A stretch of 64,000 nt of DNA from Epiperipatus broadwayi. Lineage: Eukaryota > Onychophora > Udeonychophora > Euonychophora > Peripatidae. The DNA is taken from positions 1,860,001 through 1,924,000 of the forward strand of contig JAQFVV010006199.1 of the NCBI GenBank assembly GCA_028023455.1, in the 5' to 3' direction. Positions 36,401 to 49,333 of this stretch are shown one piece after another; position 1 is the stretch's first letter, and the number at the start of each line of letters is the position of its first letter. Under the pieces are notes generated by a model that was not told where the DNA came from, searched no databases, and was given only the letters and a program-made list of their open reading frames with translations. A program made the translations under genes and the position numbers.

Positions 36401-37865
36401 TATATTGTTTATAGTTGTTGGTTATGGTAGCTTATACCTATTAACTCATAGCTTCTATGCTTAGGAATGAGTTCTAAAAATATATAAAAATATAATGGCT
36501 TTTACATCTTTTTTTTTATAGAAAATGATTTACTAAAGCAGTGTTTTCAAATTTTGTGTTTTTCACAATATTTGTGCTCTTTAAGATTTTGTTTCATAAG
36601 AAATCACAATAATTAGAAGAATAAATTAATATATTTTTGTATATTTATAGTTACACTATTTTTGTGTTATTATAAAATAAATTTTTGATTATTAACATAC
36701 AATATAAAAGTATGAAAGCTTTGTACAAGGTCAAGGAAATATAGTCTAAGAAAAAGTAGCAAGAAATATGTGATGAAAACATATATAACTAAAAGAATAT
36801 ATATTTTGATGAAGTTTCATTAAATACATAGTTAAAACTGTAATAATTTAAAATTCTGTAAATAGATGTCATTTATAAGTCTTTATCATGCAAAAATATT
36901 ATCTTCCTGGATTACAATTTCCACTTAAAAGTTTTGCCAGCTAAGTATCAGTCTTTGTTATCTCCAGTCTTATAATTATGATCAAATATTACATAGATGT
37001 TGAATCTTTAATATTTAAAGGATCAATAAATGATACAGTTAATATAAAGCTGAAGTCATTAAATAATGGGTTCCTTATTGAATCTCAGATCATTATAATT
37101 TTTCAAGCAATGGATTTGTGTTCAACACTTTAGAGTATCATCAGCATGTCTAATTTAAAAAAAGCAAAAATTCCATTTAGATAAGTATGTATAAATCTAT
37201 TGCTGTCCACACATGATAGTTAGGAGCCAGGAACTGTGTAGAGATCTATTGGCAGTAATATCTAATGTTTTTTATTTATGTTATGTAGATAGCTTTAAAG
37301 TATAGTGTGACAGAATAGATTATTGCTGTTAGATATTAAATATAAATTAGGATATTCTTTTGATACTGTTTTGTTAAAGAAATTGTATTAACAAGTGGAA
37401 AGAAATAGCAAATTATCATAAAAAATAAAACTATTGTTTAAATATTTACATCTTTCAGGCTGAATGCATATATATTACTTACTAGTGATCACATGTTTTA
37501 TAATTACATATACCTATTTACAAATAACAAACATGTAATATTCAATCGTTTATATCTGATTTCAGGCAAAGCCACATGTTGCAAGAAAATTGATTGAAAA
37601 ATCTTATAAATGCTCAAATTTATTTAGTCAATTTTTGTAATTTTTAATATGATTTTTTTAAAATGAACTTGCTTAAAAACCATATTTCTTTTTTTTTTAA
37701 AAAAAAGAATGTGCACCTATTTTTAAAAAATATAAAAACTTAATAAAAATAAATTACAAAATAAAACTAAATTCACTAAATATTTAGTAGATTTTATATT
37801 GAATAAAAATCTATATTTAAGTTATTAAAAAGTGTTTTTGCTTTTTGAAAACTAATTCCATGATA
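30454..37865. other. A+T-rich stretch without supported genes
   Basis: Contains the 46-bp duplication at 30911-31002, a degenerate array around 32200-32470 (motif ATGTTTTCAAACAT), and (GT)n at 33729-33745. Open frames are few and short; the 79-codon minus frame at 32960-33199 is not recognised. No coding or RNA gene is supported. Confidence 0.45.
30911..31002. repeat. 46-bp tandem duplication
   Basis: GATAGAAAAAGAGATGTCTT starts at 30911 and again at 30957. The two 46-bp units appear identical, implying a recent duplication. Confidence 0.9.
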
Positions 37866-40800
37866 CCATGTTTCTCCAAAAATAAGACCTAATTAGAAAA
37901 TAAGCTTTAGCACAATTTTTTAGGATGTTTATAATATAAACCTATCATGAAAATAAACCTAGTTAGAAAGAACTAAAATACTGTATATTGTGCCCTTTTG
38001 TATGGGTCACCATCTAATTTTGTGCTAATCTATTTAAAATTTTAAATTTAAGATATATTTGAATATGTGATGTTAATTTTGCTTATAGTAATATTTCAAA
38101 AGGTTTAATTAAAGCAATCTATGAATATTTGATATGTGAAATTGTGCTGATATTGAGAGAGACATTTTAAATGATGATGATTATAATATATGGTTGGGAG
38201 AAAAATGGCCATAATCAATACTGCATTAATATATTTAATAAATAGGTATTTAAAGCTAAAAGTGTTTAAAAGACAATTAAAATTAAATGCATATATTTAT
38301 TGTTGATGAAATAATATTATAAGAGAATATAAATATTTTAATTATTATAAGTACTTAAATAGAAGATTAATATTTGATTTTAATAATGTCGAATAATTAT
38401 TTTAAAATCTATTATAATATCTTATTTATTTAAAAAATATTTATTTTAAGAAAATGCAATTGTTAGTTTATTTTTAGACTATGACAAGCGTTTCTTGTGT
38501 TGTAAAGAACAGATGTTAGTTAGATATACACACACATGCTTGGAAGTTATTTAGCAAAGTTGCAAAACTATTTTAAAAATTATGTTGTAAAATTTATAAA
38601 TAATACGTGAGTTATCACGAGATAAAATAAAGATATTCAATGTGAAATATTAAATCTGATTTTAAAATATTGTTTTAAAAATATAACGTATAAGAATAGA
38701 CTTAGTGTATTTTAAATAATTTTATAAAAGTTAAAATTAAAATCAAGTAAGAGAATATTTTTTTAAAAAAATGTTTAATAGATTTAAATAAACGATAAAG
38801 ATTATTTTAGAAATTTAATAATGTAATAAATATTAAATAAGCCATTATTTATTTTTAATTTTGTGTTGTTGGTAAAATATGGAAATAAGCCAGCAAGTTG
38901 ATTGTTTAATCTACCAATCAAATGGGAAGTTTCTTCCGGTATAAAAGCTCAATTCAATTGTTAGGAGAGGACTTCGTGATTGAATTTTCAAGTTAATTGT
39001 GTTATTAAAAAATAGCTACGTAAATTTTATAGACGCTTTTTAAAATCATTTTTCAAAATTATAAGAGTGTCTTGTAAATAAGTTATAGAAATTTTAAATG
39101 ATAAACATGCAGTGTTAATTTAATTTTTTCCCTATCATTCGTCTCTACTAAGCTCAATTTACAAGCAAATAGTCATGGGAACATCATATATAGTGAAAAT
39201 ATATCAGAAACTTTATACTAAAAGTATGACAAACACTGGATTAGTTCGGAAAATTACGAGATGGAGAAAAGTAGTATTTTGGACAGTATATAATTTTAAA
39301 AGCTAATTACTATTGACTATTAGAAAATAGATATTTTAAAGAATAAAATACTTCTTTATGAAGAAAGTATTTTTGCAAGCTATAAATTTAAATATATATC
39401 TTAAGTAAAGATATTAGAAATAAAAGTAGTTTTATAAATATTTGCCTTGTTAAGTCTTTATGTTTAAAAGACTGAATATTGACAATTTTGGAAGGCAAAT
39501 AAATTGAAATATCATTAGCTAAAAGTCTTAATATAATAAAAATTATTATATTGAAATAATTTAAACGCTGGTCGTTTTAGATGAAGAAACTTATTCTTAC
39601 CTGGATATTTTGTTATGGAATGCGCAAATAATATGTGGACGTCCCAGTCAATTTAAAATAATTAAAAGATAATTTTTCATAAACTATAGACTAATTTAAG
39701 ATAATAACTTTTAAATAATATTCTTTAAAGAACTAGATCAGGATCCTATAAACTATTTTAATTTTATTTTATTTCTTATGGAAGAATTAACTTTTATTTT
39801 GTTTTAAAAGAACGTTTTCATTTTTTCATAAACTTTTAAAAACACGTGATGGACCGGAAAACGGAAATGGTGTTTTAGTGAATGTGTACCTAGGATTAAA
39901 GAACTATTTTGGTGAAAAGAAGACATCGCTGGAGTTAAGTAATATGAATTCTGTTTTATTTATCTAATATAAAACTTAAATATTATTAATCTATTAAAAA
40001 TAAGATAGGTACATTTCTTAAAATAATAACTAAAAATAATATAATGATTAATTGCATAAGTTTATTTTATAATTAATATAACACGAATATTTTAAAGAAT
40101 GATCGTGAGTGTAAATGTGAATTATTTTATGAAGCTGTAATTCCAAAGAATATTGGAAGATGGACTGTACATTAAATCATTATTGATGGTAAAATTGTTA
40201 ATAATAATAATTTTGATGTATTTAATATGTTTTTTTCTTTAGATCAACCAAATGAGATGTTATTGTTGAATGAATGTATAAATATTTTAAAAATACACAC
40301 ACATTATATTGGCAGTGACAGTTTTATTTAGATATGCATAATTTGAATTTATGATATAAATACGATGCAACATTACATAAAAAGCTTAGAAATAATTATA
40401 TGATTCTTTCGTAAATAAATTGTGATATTTTATGTTATAGTATCAAAATTATATTTATTATTCATAAGTAATTATTTTATTGCAAGTTAGGAAGAGATTT
40501 AAAAGTCTATATTTTATTTTTGTTTATTGGATAAATTAAGTTAAGTTTTATGTAGAAGTTTATATTTAGATTGAAGATTTTCCGAATATAGATGATGAAG
40601 TATAAATAGTTTGGATAATTAGCATTATTTTAAGGGTGAAGATTGTTTTCCCGGAAATTTTGAGAATAAGTTTAAAAGATGCTTTGTAGATAGAAATTTA
40701 TTAGGAAGGAGTAGAATAACACATAAAGTAGGGTAATTTTACATAGAAAAGAATCATAGAATTTATCTAATATAATACTTTATGAATTGAAATTGATGAA

Positions 40801-42805
40801 TAATTTAAATATTGTTATTCTAACAGTACATATATGTAATGCATATTTGATAAAACATGTAGCATGAATTGCGTTAAATGAAATATAAATTATAATCAGT
40901 TATTTTTATTACATTACAAAGATACATTAGTTTATACACATATATGCTATTAAAGAAATGCTGATATTAAAGTGAACATATGTTATTACATTGTGAAATG
41001 AATGACAATAATACTTAAATGATGTAGCAATTTAATTAGTAAAGTTTAATTGTTTACATATGCTACATAAAATATTGTTTGCATAAATTTTGATTTGTAA
41101 TAATTGAGGTTCACGGATATTTATTTAAAGTCTAAGTTTTAAAAACATACTTCAATGTTATTAGTATAGCATTTTAAAGAATGTATAGATTATTTAGTAG
41201 GAGTATGAGCTAATAACAGTGTAAACATTTTGTAATATTATTTTTTTATTTTATTTTTCTTTGTTTTTCTAATTTGAACTGTAAATATTGTAAATAAATT
41301 CTTGATTAAAATTAATGTAAATAAATTTGTTTAATTTGTTTTAAAAGTGTGTCGAGTTCATTATTTTGCACCACAGCATTTGACAGCAGATAATTTGAAT
41401 AAACATAATATTTGCACAATGTGAATTTATTAATATTATTTAGAAATAAACACAATATTTTCTTGATATCATTTATAAGAATTGATTGACATTAATATAT
41501 TATATTACAATGGTCATAAGATGGTTATAATATACAATATAAGAGTACAATATTATTTATTGCCACAGATTATTAAATTGTAAGATTTTGATCTATTCCA
41601 AAATTAATATACCATATGAAAATAAAAGATATACACATGAGTATTTATTTATTTAATAATTAATAATATAATAGAAATAGATAAGGTTGAGTTATACCAT
41701 TGTTCATTATAATTATTATTAGAATAATTTAGGTGTATTCAGGTTTGATATAAAATCCCTTATCATACTTATTTACATGAGTTATTATTACTTTAAAATA
41801 ATTAGAAGAGCCTGAGATTATTGAATTATATTTCCTTAATAAAAGTTGAGATTTATTTTATTATTATTAAAGATAATTTATTTTACTTGAAAGCCATAAG
41901 AATGCTATAGATGTAGTAATAAGATAATAGGGAGGTAATAGTATTCTTATGCCATTGAGACAATGTGTTTGGAAGATATTGACTCAATGTAAATCTACTT
42001 ATTGCTTTGTAACTTTACTTCTCAGTCTCATGATTTTGATAAATACTTATTTAATTAATACATAATAAAGAAGTATATTGATTTTGATAATTGATAATAA
42101 ATTTAATTAGAATAGGATAATATAAAAGTATATTAAAGTTAAACATGCAAATTTTAACTGAGCATTATAATTTACTTGAGCTAGTCGTATTTCAAATTAT
42201 ATTATACATCGAGAAGTAAGGGTACAATATATATTATTTCTCTCTCACAAATGTATTTCAGTGAAATCACAGCAATGCTACTCTGGCACTGTTAAGAAGT
42301 TCTAATATTGTCTGATCATAAGACTGCCAAATAATCAATCAGAATGCATACACAACACATGTGAACTTTTGGTGATGGGTGTCAAATGCATTAGGTTTTT
42401 TTTCTGGTAAAACTAAAATTAACCAGAAGGGCTTACATTTTGGAATTATTATATAAATTGTGTGTTATAGCAGATGTGCTTACAATAATACGCTTGTGTG
42501 AAATAAAGAAATGATTTCAGAATTTTATTTCTTGCAATTTTTTTGCTGCATATCTCATAAGTCTACAATTACCATAACATTTGACTTACCATAATAGGCA
42601 CAGTAATAGATTTAAAAGAAATAATATTTGAATAAAAGTAAAATTTTATATATTAATGTTTGAATAAATCTAGATTCTTGTACTTAAATAAATATAGACT
42701 GTTATGTATAAAAAAAAAATAAGACATTCCCCGAAAATAAGCCCAAGAGTTGTTTTGGAGCAAAAATTAATATAAGACAGTGTCTTATTTTGGGAGGAAA
42801 CATGG
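37866..42805. mobile_element. 4.94-kb unit bounded by ~24-bp TIRs and TA dinucleotides
   Basis: The left end is CCATGTTTCTCCAAAAATAA (from 37866). The right end, read in reverse complement, is CCATGTTTCCTCCCAAAATA (to 42805). Pairing runs over about 24 bp with few mismatches. TA precedes the left end (37864-37865) and follows the right end (42806-42807), as in Tc1/mariner-type insertion. Subterminal AAAATAAGC/AAAATAAAC motifs recur near the left end (37896-37970), and AAAATAAGCCC lies near the right end (about 42734). These ends resemble a terminal type I recall from non-autonomous mariner-like repeats in diverse animals. The interior has no transposase or frame of 60 codons. It could be one large element, or two separate copies of small elements that happen to lie 4.9 kb apart. 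Confidence 0.55.
38914..38970 (+). promoter_or_regulatory. CCAAT- and TATA-box-like segment
   Basis: ACCAATCAAATGGG (from about 38913) is followed about 25 nt later by GGTATAAAAGC (38938-38948) and an AATTCAATTG start-like region. It lies inside the 4.94-kb TIR unit. No gene follows it convincingly, so it may be chance or the remnant of an element promoter. Confidence 0.25.
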
Positions 42806-43791
42806 TATATTCAAAATAGCATGGAAATAGATTCTACAGAGGATATGTCATAGGGGTATGTGTGATAATAAACTGTTAATAATGTTTTTTAAGGATATAA
42901 TTTGTTGGAAAACTTTAGATTTGAAGTCTTAAAAAATGCATAACTAAATGAGGCATGATTTATTTAATGATAAGGAATTTAAAATGTTTTACAATTTACA
43001 TGTATGTATTTGCATGTGTCCATATTATCAGGTTATATAATTTTGTTATATACATTTGTATTGATATATATTATGGATTATATAATTCTATGATGGTATC
43101 CTGTAGTAGAAAGTCATAGACTCTGAAACTCAAGATTTATGGATTGTAGCCCAGCTCTGAACACTTGTGATCAATGTTTTTTTGAAGTCGCAAGCAATAA
43201 CCTTTTCAATTTATTATTATTATTATTATTATTGAATTGTATTGGGAAAAATTGTACTTTGTATTTGCATAGAAATATAATCTTAAAAGTTATAAAAATA
43301 TATGCACATTTATTTTATTAATTTTTTTTTGATTATTTTTTATTTTACTAAAAATAGTAATATAGTTAGTTGTTCCAAAGAACATGAAACATTTAAGTAT
43401 GCAGGCAGAAAGTTGAATGCAATAGTTCCATTGAGTTAAAATATTTGAGGGTTTTTTTTTACTTTATTCAAATGAGAATTGTTATAAATTTCTTATAATT
43501 GGAAGAAGCAATTTTTAGAAAATACTTCATTGGTTTTTGAGCTTAGTAAAGTTGTTAGTAAGTACAAAGAGTAAATCAATAATCATAAGGATCAAAATAA
43601 TGAACTTGCAAAACTTTAGAAAAGATAGTTGAGAGAGACTGGACTGTGTAAAAGGTATGAAACTTGAATCTCAAATAAGAAAAGTCTTGTTGAATTCAAT
43701 CACAGTATAGTACTCAAGACAATGTGTATTATTGGCAATAAATTGTTCTGTAATATATTATGAAGTCAGAGCAAGAAAAGCTACAAACATT
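42806..43791. other. A+T-rich stretch without genes
   Basis: An (ATT)n tract occupies about 43211-43233. TTTATT at 43463-43468 would be an AATAAA poly(A) signal for the minus-strand exon candidate at 43792-44277. Nothing else is recognised. Confidence 0.4.
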
Positions 43792-44277
43792 TTAGATCAG
43801 TCTTTTAACAAGGTCATTGTTATTATTTTTACCAAAAATTAGAACTTTACTATAAGCAATAAACATCGCATGTTTTATATAATCTTGTTTTAGAAGTTCT
43901 TTTATGTCATTATATTTATCAATAATATTTTTAGTAAGCTCCATGTGAAAACTATTCATAAATGACATGACTACTATTGATATTACAACATTAATCATAC
44001 CAAGTAAATAAAGGCAGAAATAATAGAAATAATTTGTTTCATTTTTAATAGCTTTGAAATATCTGAAAGCCATTTTGAAAATAAAATTTTGATTAGTATT
44101 TTTTGTTGTTGTTGCACTGGAAATCCCAAAGATTTTATTGTATTTAAATAATTTATGTAGCATTATTAAATCAAATAATGAAATAACAACTAATAATGCC
44201 AAAAGGTACAAAAATACAATTATTATATATAGAAAACTTATTAATTGTAGTCTAAATATTATTAGTATCAATCTAGC
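43792..44277 (-). CDS. candidate 3'-terminal exon, two-membrane-segment protein (unidentified)
   Basis: Longest open stretch in the window. On the minus strand TTTTTACTTAG, a good acceptor, ends at 44278; the frame starting GCT AGA TTG at 44277 stays open for about 161 codons to TAA at 43792-43794. No ATG lies near the start, so an internal or last exon fits better than a complete gene. Numbering from the TTG at 44271: hydrophobic segment at about 10-38, a basic Ser/Thr/Asn loop, a second segment at about 82-106 (LYLLGMINVVISIVVMSF), then a polar helix (HMELTKNIIDKYNDIKELLK). Unlike the T-rich frame at 15650 it is compositionally mixed, so chance is less likely. The last part loosely recalls the third membrane segment and loop start of tetraspanins, but lacks their CCG motif. 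Function unknown; it may be a pseudogene. Confidence 0.38.
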   Translation of the reverse strand, partial: ARLILIIFRLQLISFLYIIIVFLYLLALLVVISLFDLIMLHKLFKYNKIFGISSATTTKNTNQNFIFKMAFRYFKAIKNETNYFYYFCLYLLGMINVVISIVVMSFMNSFHMELTKNIIDKYNDIKELLKQDYIKHAMFIAYSKVLIFGKNNNNDLVKRLI

Positions 44278-44279
44278 CT

Positions 44280-47200
44280 AAGTAAAAATAGTGGTATAAT
44301 GTGCTTTACCATTTAGAATAGTTTCCAAAAGGGTTGTATATTAATTAGTTATATTATACCAAATGATAATTTGTTATGATTAAAGGATTATTAATATTAT
44401 AAGTAACGAGTATACTATTTTCTAGTAAGAATTGTCTTATAAGTATAACTCCAAAATAGAAACAATTTTTAATATCAAATATTTTAAAGCAAATATCATA
44501 AAGTTACACCTAAACTTATATGTATGAAAATAGTAGTAATTTTAATAAATATTTAGTATTCTTGTGCAAGAAATATCATGGTAAAGTTTTACCTCTAACC
44601 TTGAAACATTCTTAAATATATTTATAAATGTGATTGTTTTTGCAAGGAAGGGGTTTTTTAACTAATAAGAAGTATCCCGAACATTTATCATCGGATTTTT
44701 TTTCATTAAAATATGGCTAGAACCATTAAATTAATATATACCAAATATGCTTATATTCTTGAATTTTTATATTGCAGTTTGGGCATGAACTATAGAAAAA
44801 TAAATAGTGAGATGAGAGAAATTCATAATGTTTTGTCAAAGTTAAATTCAATTTTTAATGCACATATATTAAAGTCTTAGCTAAAAGATTAGGGTGGAAT
44901 GCCTAGTAATATCTTCTAAGCAATAATATTTCATTCCACTGAAGAATGTTACCATTAATAGCTAATTCTTTAGCACAAGAAATACAGTAATGAGATGAAA
45001 ATAAATATAGAAAAATAAAACATTCTTTAATTAAGTAGGCAACTGCAGGGCAAAGGATTCTCTAATAGCATCCCCCCTCCATAGAGAAATAATGACTGAG
45101 AGAGCATATTACAACACTTTCAAAATGCTGTAAATGAAAGTTTGATGTTTAATTCCATTCTTGTTTCACTCTCTAGCCAAGTATAACGGTTTTCGATGTT
45201 CGGTTGGATTGACTATACCAACTATCTGGGGTGGAAGGTTTGCGTCTGATTAGAACTTGAAAAAAAATGTTTTAGGCAACTCAGGAGAAATGCAGAAATT
45301 GTATTATTGGGGGGGGGGGGTATGAAATGAGAATCAAATTGATAAAATAATTTAGGAAATAAATTTACCTTTTTTTTTTGCCAGCTGTTTTTCACTAGCT
45401 GCTTTTCTGTTTTAATGCATTTTAACAACCAAGAACTTAAGAAATTCTTTTTCATGTAAATTTAATCTTAAAATTTGAAAGATTTTATTATATTTATTTT
45501 CAACTCTTAGCATTTCTGAGTTAGTAGTATTGCGAGGTAAATCAAATTCTTAAAATCTTAGTCACTTTTTAAAAATGAAAACTAAACTGAATGGCGTTGC
45601 TGTTTAGAAATAAATGTAAAAACGATAAAGCATACTTTTTAAATACCACTTAATTTATACATTTATAATTTTTTTTAATTAAATGCAGAAAAAAAAAATG
45701 GTATGGTTTGCATGGACTAGATAGTGGCAAGTCATTTACAGAATTGTAGGAATATGATCTTTTCCTGTTCTGACTTTATCAGGATATTATTTATTGCATA
45801 GCTTGAAAAGATTAAAACGGCTTAGTTATAATTTCTATCAAATGCTTAAAATAAAGGATTCTCGGATAATCATTAGTGTCTGTCAACAACAGATGTGTTT
45901 TTACATATATAAATAATAGTTCAGAGTTGAAATAAATTTGAAAATACAATTAGATATATCTGTGTGTTTGAAGATATATATTTATGATTATAAGTACATA
46001 AATACTAGAGGCATTCAAATGTAAATAATAATTTGTTACTAAAAACTTATTCGTCACGATATTGAAAAAGTTTTGCGTATTACTTTTTAATACAATTTTT
46101 CTTGATTTGTAATATGCCAACATTTTGTAAAATTCAATATTCGAAAAAGAAATATAATTGCTCATGTATTCCTCTTTAAAATGAAAAGATAAAAAATGGA
46201 CTTAGCAAATAAATCCAATGCTTTACTGTTGAATGATGTAGGTTGCATCACATTATAATCTGTTTTAGTTTTGACCAGCTTCCTTCATTTTTAAATCTTT
46301 AAACAGTTAATTATTCATTTACAAATCAATATTGACGACCAATTTGTTTTGTTATTGTCTGTCTATCTGGATTTGAATCCATGTCATGAATATATTAGAT
46401 CAATGCACTAACTACTACATCATAGAGCCATTCTATTAAGTATTATATACTTTCAATTAACTTATTATTTTGGTGTTTTATATATTTTTAAACATTTTCA
46501 TTGCAAAAGAAATGGTAATTAGATAGACCTTTAGAGATCATAAACTTTGTTTTAATATAACATCCACTATTTAAAATGCAATAGGAGGATTAATATCATC
46601 CTGGAGAAGCAGATGACTTATTTAACCTTTGGATCATATTATATATTGATGTTTTTTTTAAATAAATAAAAGGGTCTATATTAGGCCATGCAATCTTTTA
46701 AATAAAAGGGTCAATTGGAAATTTTGTAAAATCTTATTGAGATGGACTGTTTTCTATTGGTGGAAGGGGATATGTTGTTCTCTAGGTGGGGTAGGTTCAG
46801 AGATACTCAAGCTTGTTAATATTAAGATTTGTAATTTAATTACAGCAAAAGTTAAGAAAAAATACTTCTTTGGTAGAAATATTATATAAAAACGTTATTA
46901 TTAAACACTTCTATATTTGTATGTGCATAATTAAATAAAATACCTAACGTTTAAAAAAAATAAAAATTATTACATAAAAATTGCACAAAAGTAAATATTT
47001 TATTTTTGAAATAATTGTAATATGTATAGTATCTAATAATAAACCCAAAATTTTTATTATTTAATGTGTTTTCTGACATTGGTATTTATTTGTCCAGTTT
47101 GACAAATATTCAGATAACTATTGGTTGGCATTACAATTTTTTAAATGATCATCCATCTTTTATATGCACTTTTGAATAAGTTTTGTTGACCTGCTTTGTT

Positions 47201-48430
47201 CTTTTTCAATTTTATTATTCTTTCTTTTCTTAGTTCACATATTAATTTCTTATATTTTTCAGTGTGTTTGACATGTAATGATGCTTAGTGTTATATTCTT
47301 CAAAAACAAACAGCAATGATTTCTAAACAATTTAAACATATGTATACTTGCTTTTATTAAAACGAACAATTACTTGACCATAAATAATTGAATTCTCGAT
47401 TTTCATCTAATATTTTTTCTTTTCAGATATTTTAATCAATTGATAAGTAAGAATCATTATTAAAATTAAAATTTATTTAAAATAATAAAAATCATTATAG
47501 TCATAAAACAATCAACAGATCAATTAATATTTAAAAAAAATGGAATTTTTTTTTTACTTATTATATCTGATTGGAAGATTTTGAACTACTGAATGCATGA
47601 TATTGGTGTGTACTGCTGAATCCCATCACAATTAGCACATATATATGTCTGTAGAGTAAGAAATTAATTGAGTATGCAGATTGTGCAACAATAAAAGCAT
47701 TTAATGCAACAGAGAAATAACAATTGGAAACCCATATCTATGATGTATATTCAGCTAAAAAACAGTATGTTTTATGTGTAACTTGGTGAGAAGGGCTTTT
47801 TTAAAAAATAAAAATAAATTTGAGACAAACATTACATATCTAAATAAATAATCTCAATTTTTTTAATATTCAATTCTGCAGTTTGGTGACACAAAAATAT
47901 CAGAGAGGCTGCAGGTTGAATGGGAATGGTCTACATTAATTCAGGAACTTGCTATCTATAATCTGCTCTTAGTAAATTATTTTTCATTATATGAAAATAA
48001 ATTTGTTTTTAGATCAAGTGGCCATGGTTTGATTTTAAGTTCCTACATATTTTGCCAAAAATCTTGTGACATTTTCTGAAGCTGAAAAATCTTTCTAAGA
48101 TTTTTTTTTTTGTTCTGAAGATGGGAAACAAATTTTGTAACTAAACAATAGGAAAATTAAGTATATACCATGCCATTTAATTTGACAACTAGTTTAATAT
48201 ATTGTTTTTAGGGATGAAGAAATTTATTAAAGTTTTCCAAATAATACTTTACTTTATAAAATAATCGATAATTAAAAAGAATTTTTATTCTGAAACAACT
48301 ACTAATGAATGTTATAGGTTTTTTATAAATAAATGCAAATTTGTTTATTAATGAAAAAAATTTAATCTGTAATTATATTCAAACATATGTTGTATTTGTC
48401 TGAAAGTTTGTGATGACTCTATTTTAATTG
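44280..48430. other. A+T-rich stretch without supported genes
   Basis: A G12 run lies at 45309-45320 and a tRNA-like fragment at 46366-46429. Frames such as 45222-45455 and 45950-46165 (minus) are short and unrecognised. Confidence 0.45.
46366..46429 (-). repeat. degenerate tRNA-like SINE head
   Basis: On the minus strand TAGTAGTTAGTGCA resembles an A box. GGATTCAAATCC (46369-46380) is a good B box that can form a T-arm-like hairpin. No tail or target duplication is identified. Confidence 0.45.
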
Positions 48431-48495
48431 TAATTATGTTTTAAAGTATTTCCATCATTAATCATAATTATGTTTTGAAGTATTTCCATCATTCA
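48431..48495. repeat. 34-bp tandem duplication
   Basis: TAATTATGTTTTAAAGTATT begins at 48431. A copy with one substitution (TTTTGAAG) begins at 48465, and both continue TCCATCATT. Confidence 0.75.
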
Positions 48496-48624
48496 GTATT
48501 AACTGTTAAATGTTTTTAGTGAAAATTCAATCTTTATTTTACCTTTTCAAGTATAGTCAATTAGTAATAGAATGCAGGTTAATATAACAAATTGTTTCAA
48601 GTGATATTATTCTCCTCTATTCTT

Positions 48625-48905
48625 CAGGTATTGCTGGCCTGAGCAATGGTAATAATAACATGGAAATTGGATTTGAATTCCCATACTAATAGTATCACTG
48701 ATCAGATCAACAATATCTAAAGAAGAGAAAAGAAAAATATTACTTAAAACAATGTGTTATATTAACTTATGCCTATTACAAATAACTTAATGCATTTGAA
48801 AAGTTTAAGTAAAATTTGGATTTTCCTAAAAACATTTAAAAGTTAATATTAGATAATGGAATTAATCCAACGTGTAATTATGAACTTAAGATAACCATAT
48901 GATTA
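48625..48905 (+). mobile_element. tRNA-headed repeat with a tail shared with the PLE region at 62.85 kb
   Basis: The head (48625-48683) has an A-box-like TGGCCTGAGCAATGG and a B-box-like GGATTTGAATTCC. The following segment, from CCCATACTA onward (48680-48905), matches 62857-63075, for example TCTAAAGAAGAG against TCTGAAGAAGAG, and TTTGAAAAGTTTAA in both. In the 62.85-kb copy this segment directly follows PLE endonuclease remnants. The simplest reading is a SINE with a tail borrowed from a PLE 3' region, or a shared SINE core domain. No target duplication is seen. Confidence 0.5.
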
Positions 48906-49333
48906 TTTATTTTTATACATTATAACAAACACAAAATCTGGATTAACTTCCTTAGGGCAAAGTAAATGGTTAGATTTGGTTATCATTAGTGATAGTTGCT
49001 ATTTTTATTTGTCCTCTTAATATGATTTATTTTAGTATTTAATATTTAAAACTACTTTATTGGTAAAAAATGAAGTCCTCAATTAAGTTTTATTAAATTC
49101 AATATTTTTTATTTTTTTTTGCATTTACAGTTTTCAATTAGTAAACTTCAGTTATTGTTTTTTTTATTATTACTACTTTTAAGCACAAAAACTTATAAGT
49201 AAAGTTTTAATAGAGAAGTTATAAATAAATTATAATAATATGCTAAATGTTTTTGAGGATCCATGCCTTATAATCATAGCTTTCTTTAAAATCTATAATC
49301 AAATATATGCAAAGATATTTAAATTAGCACATG

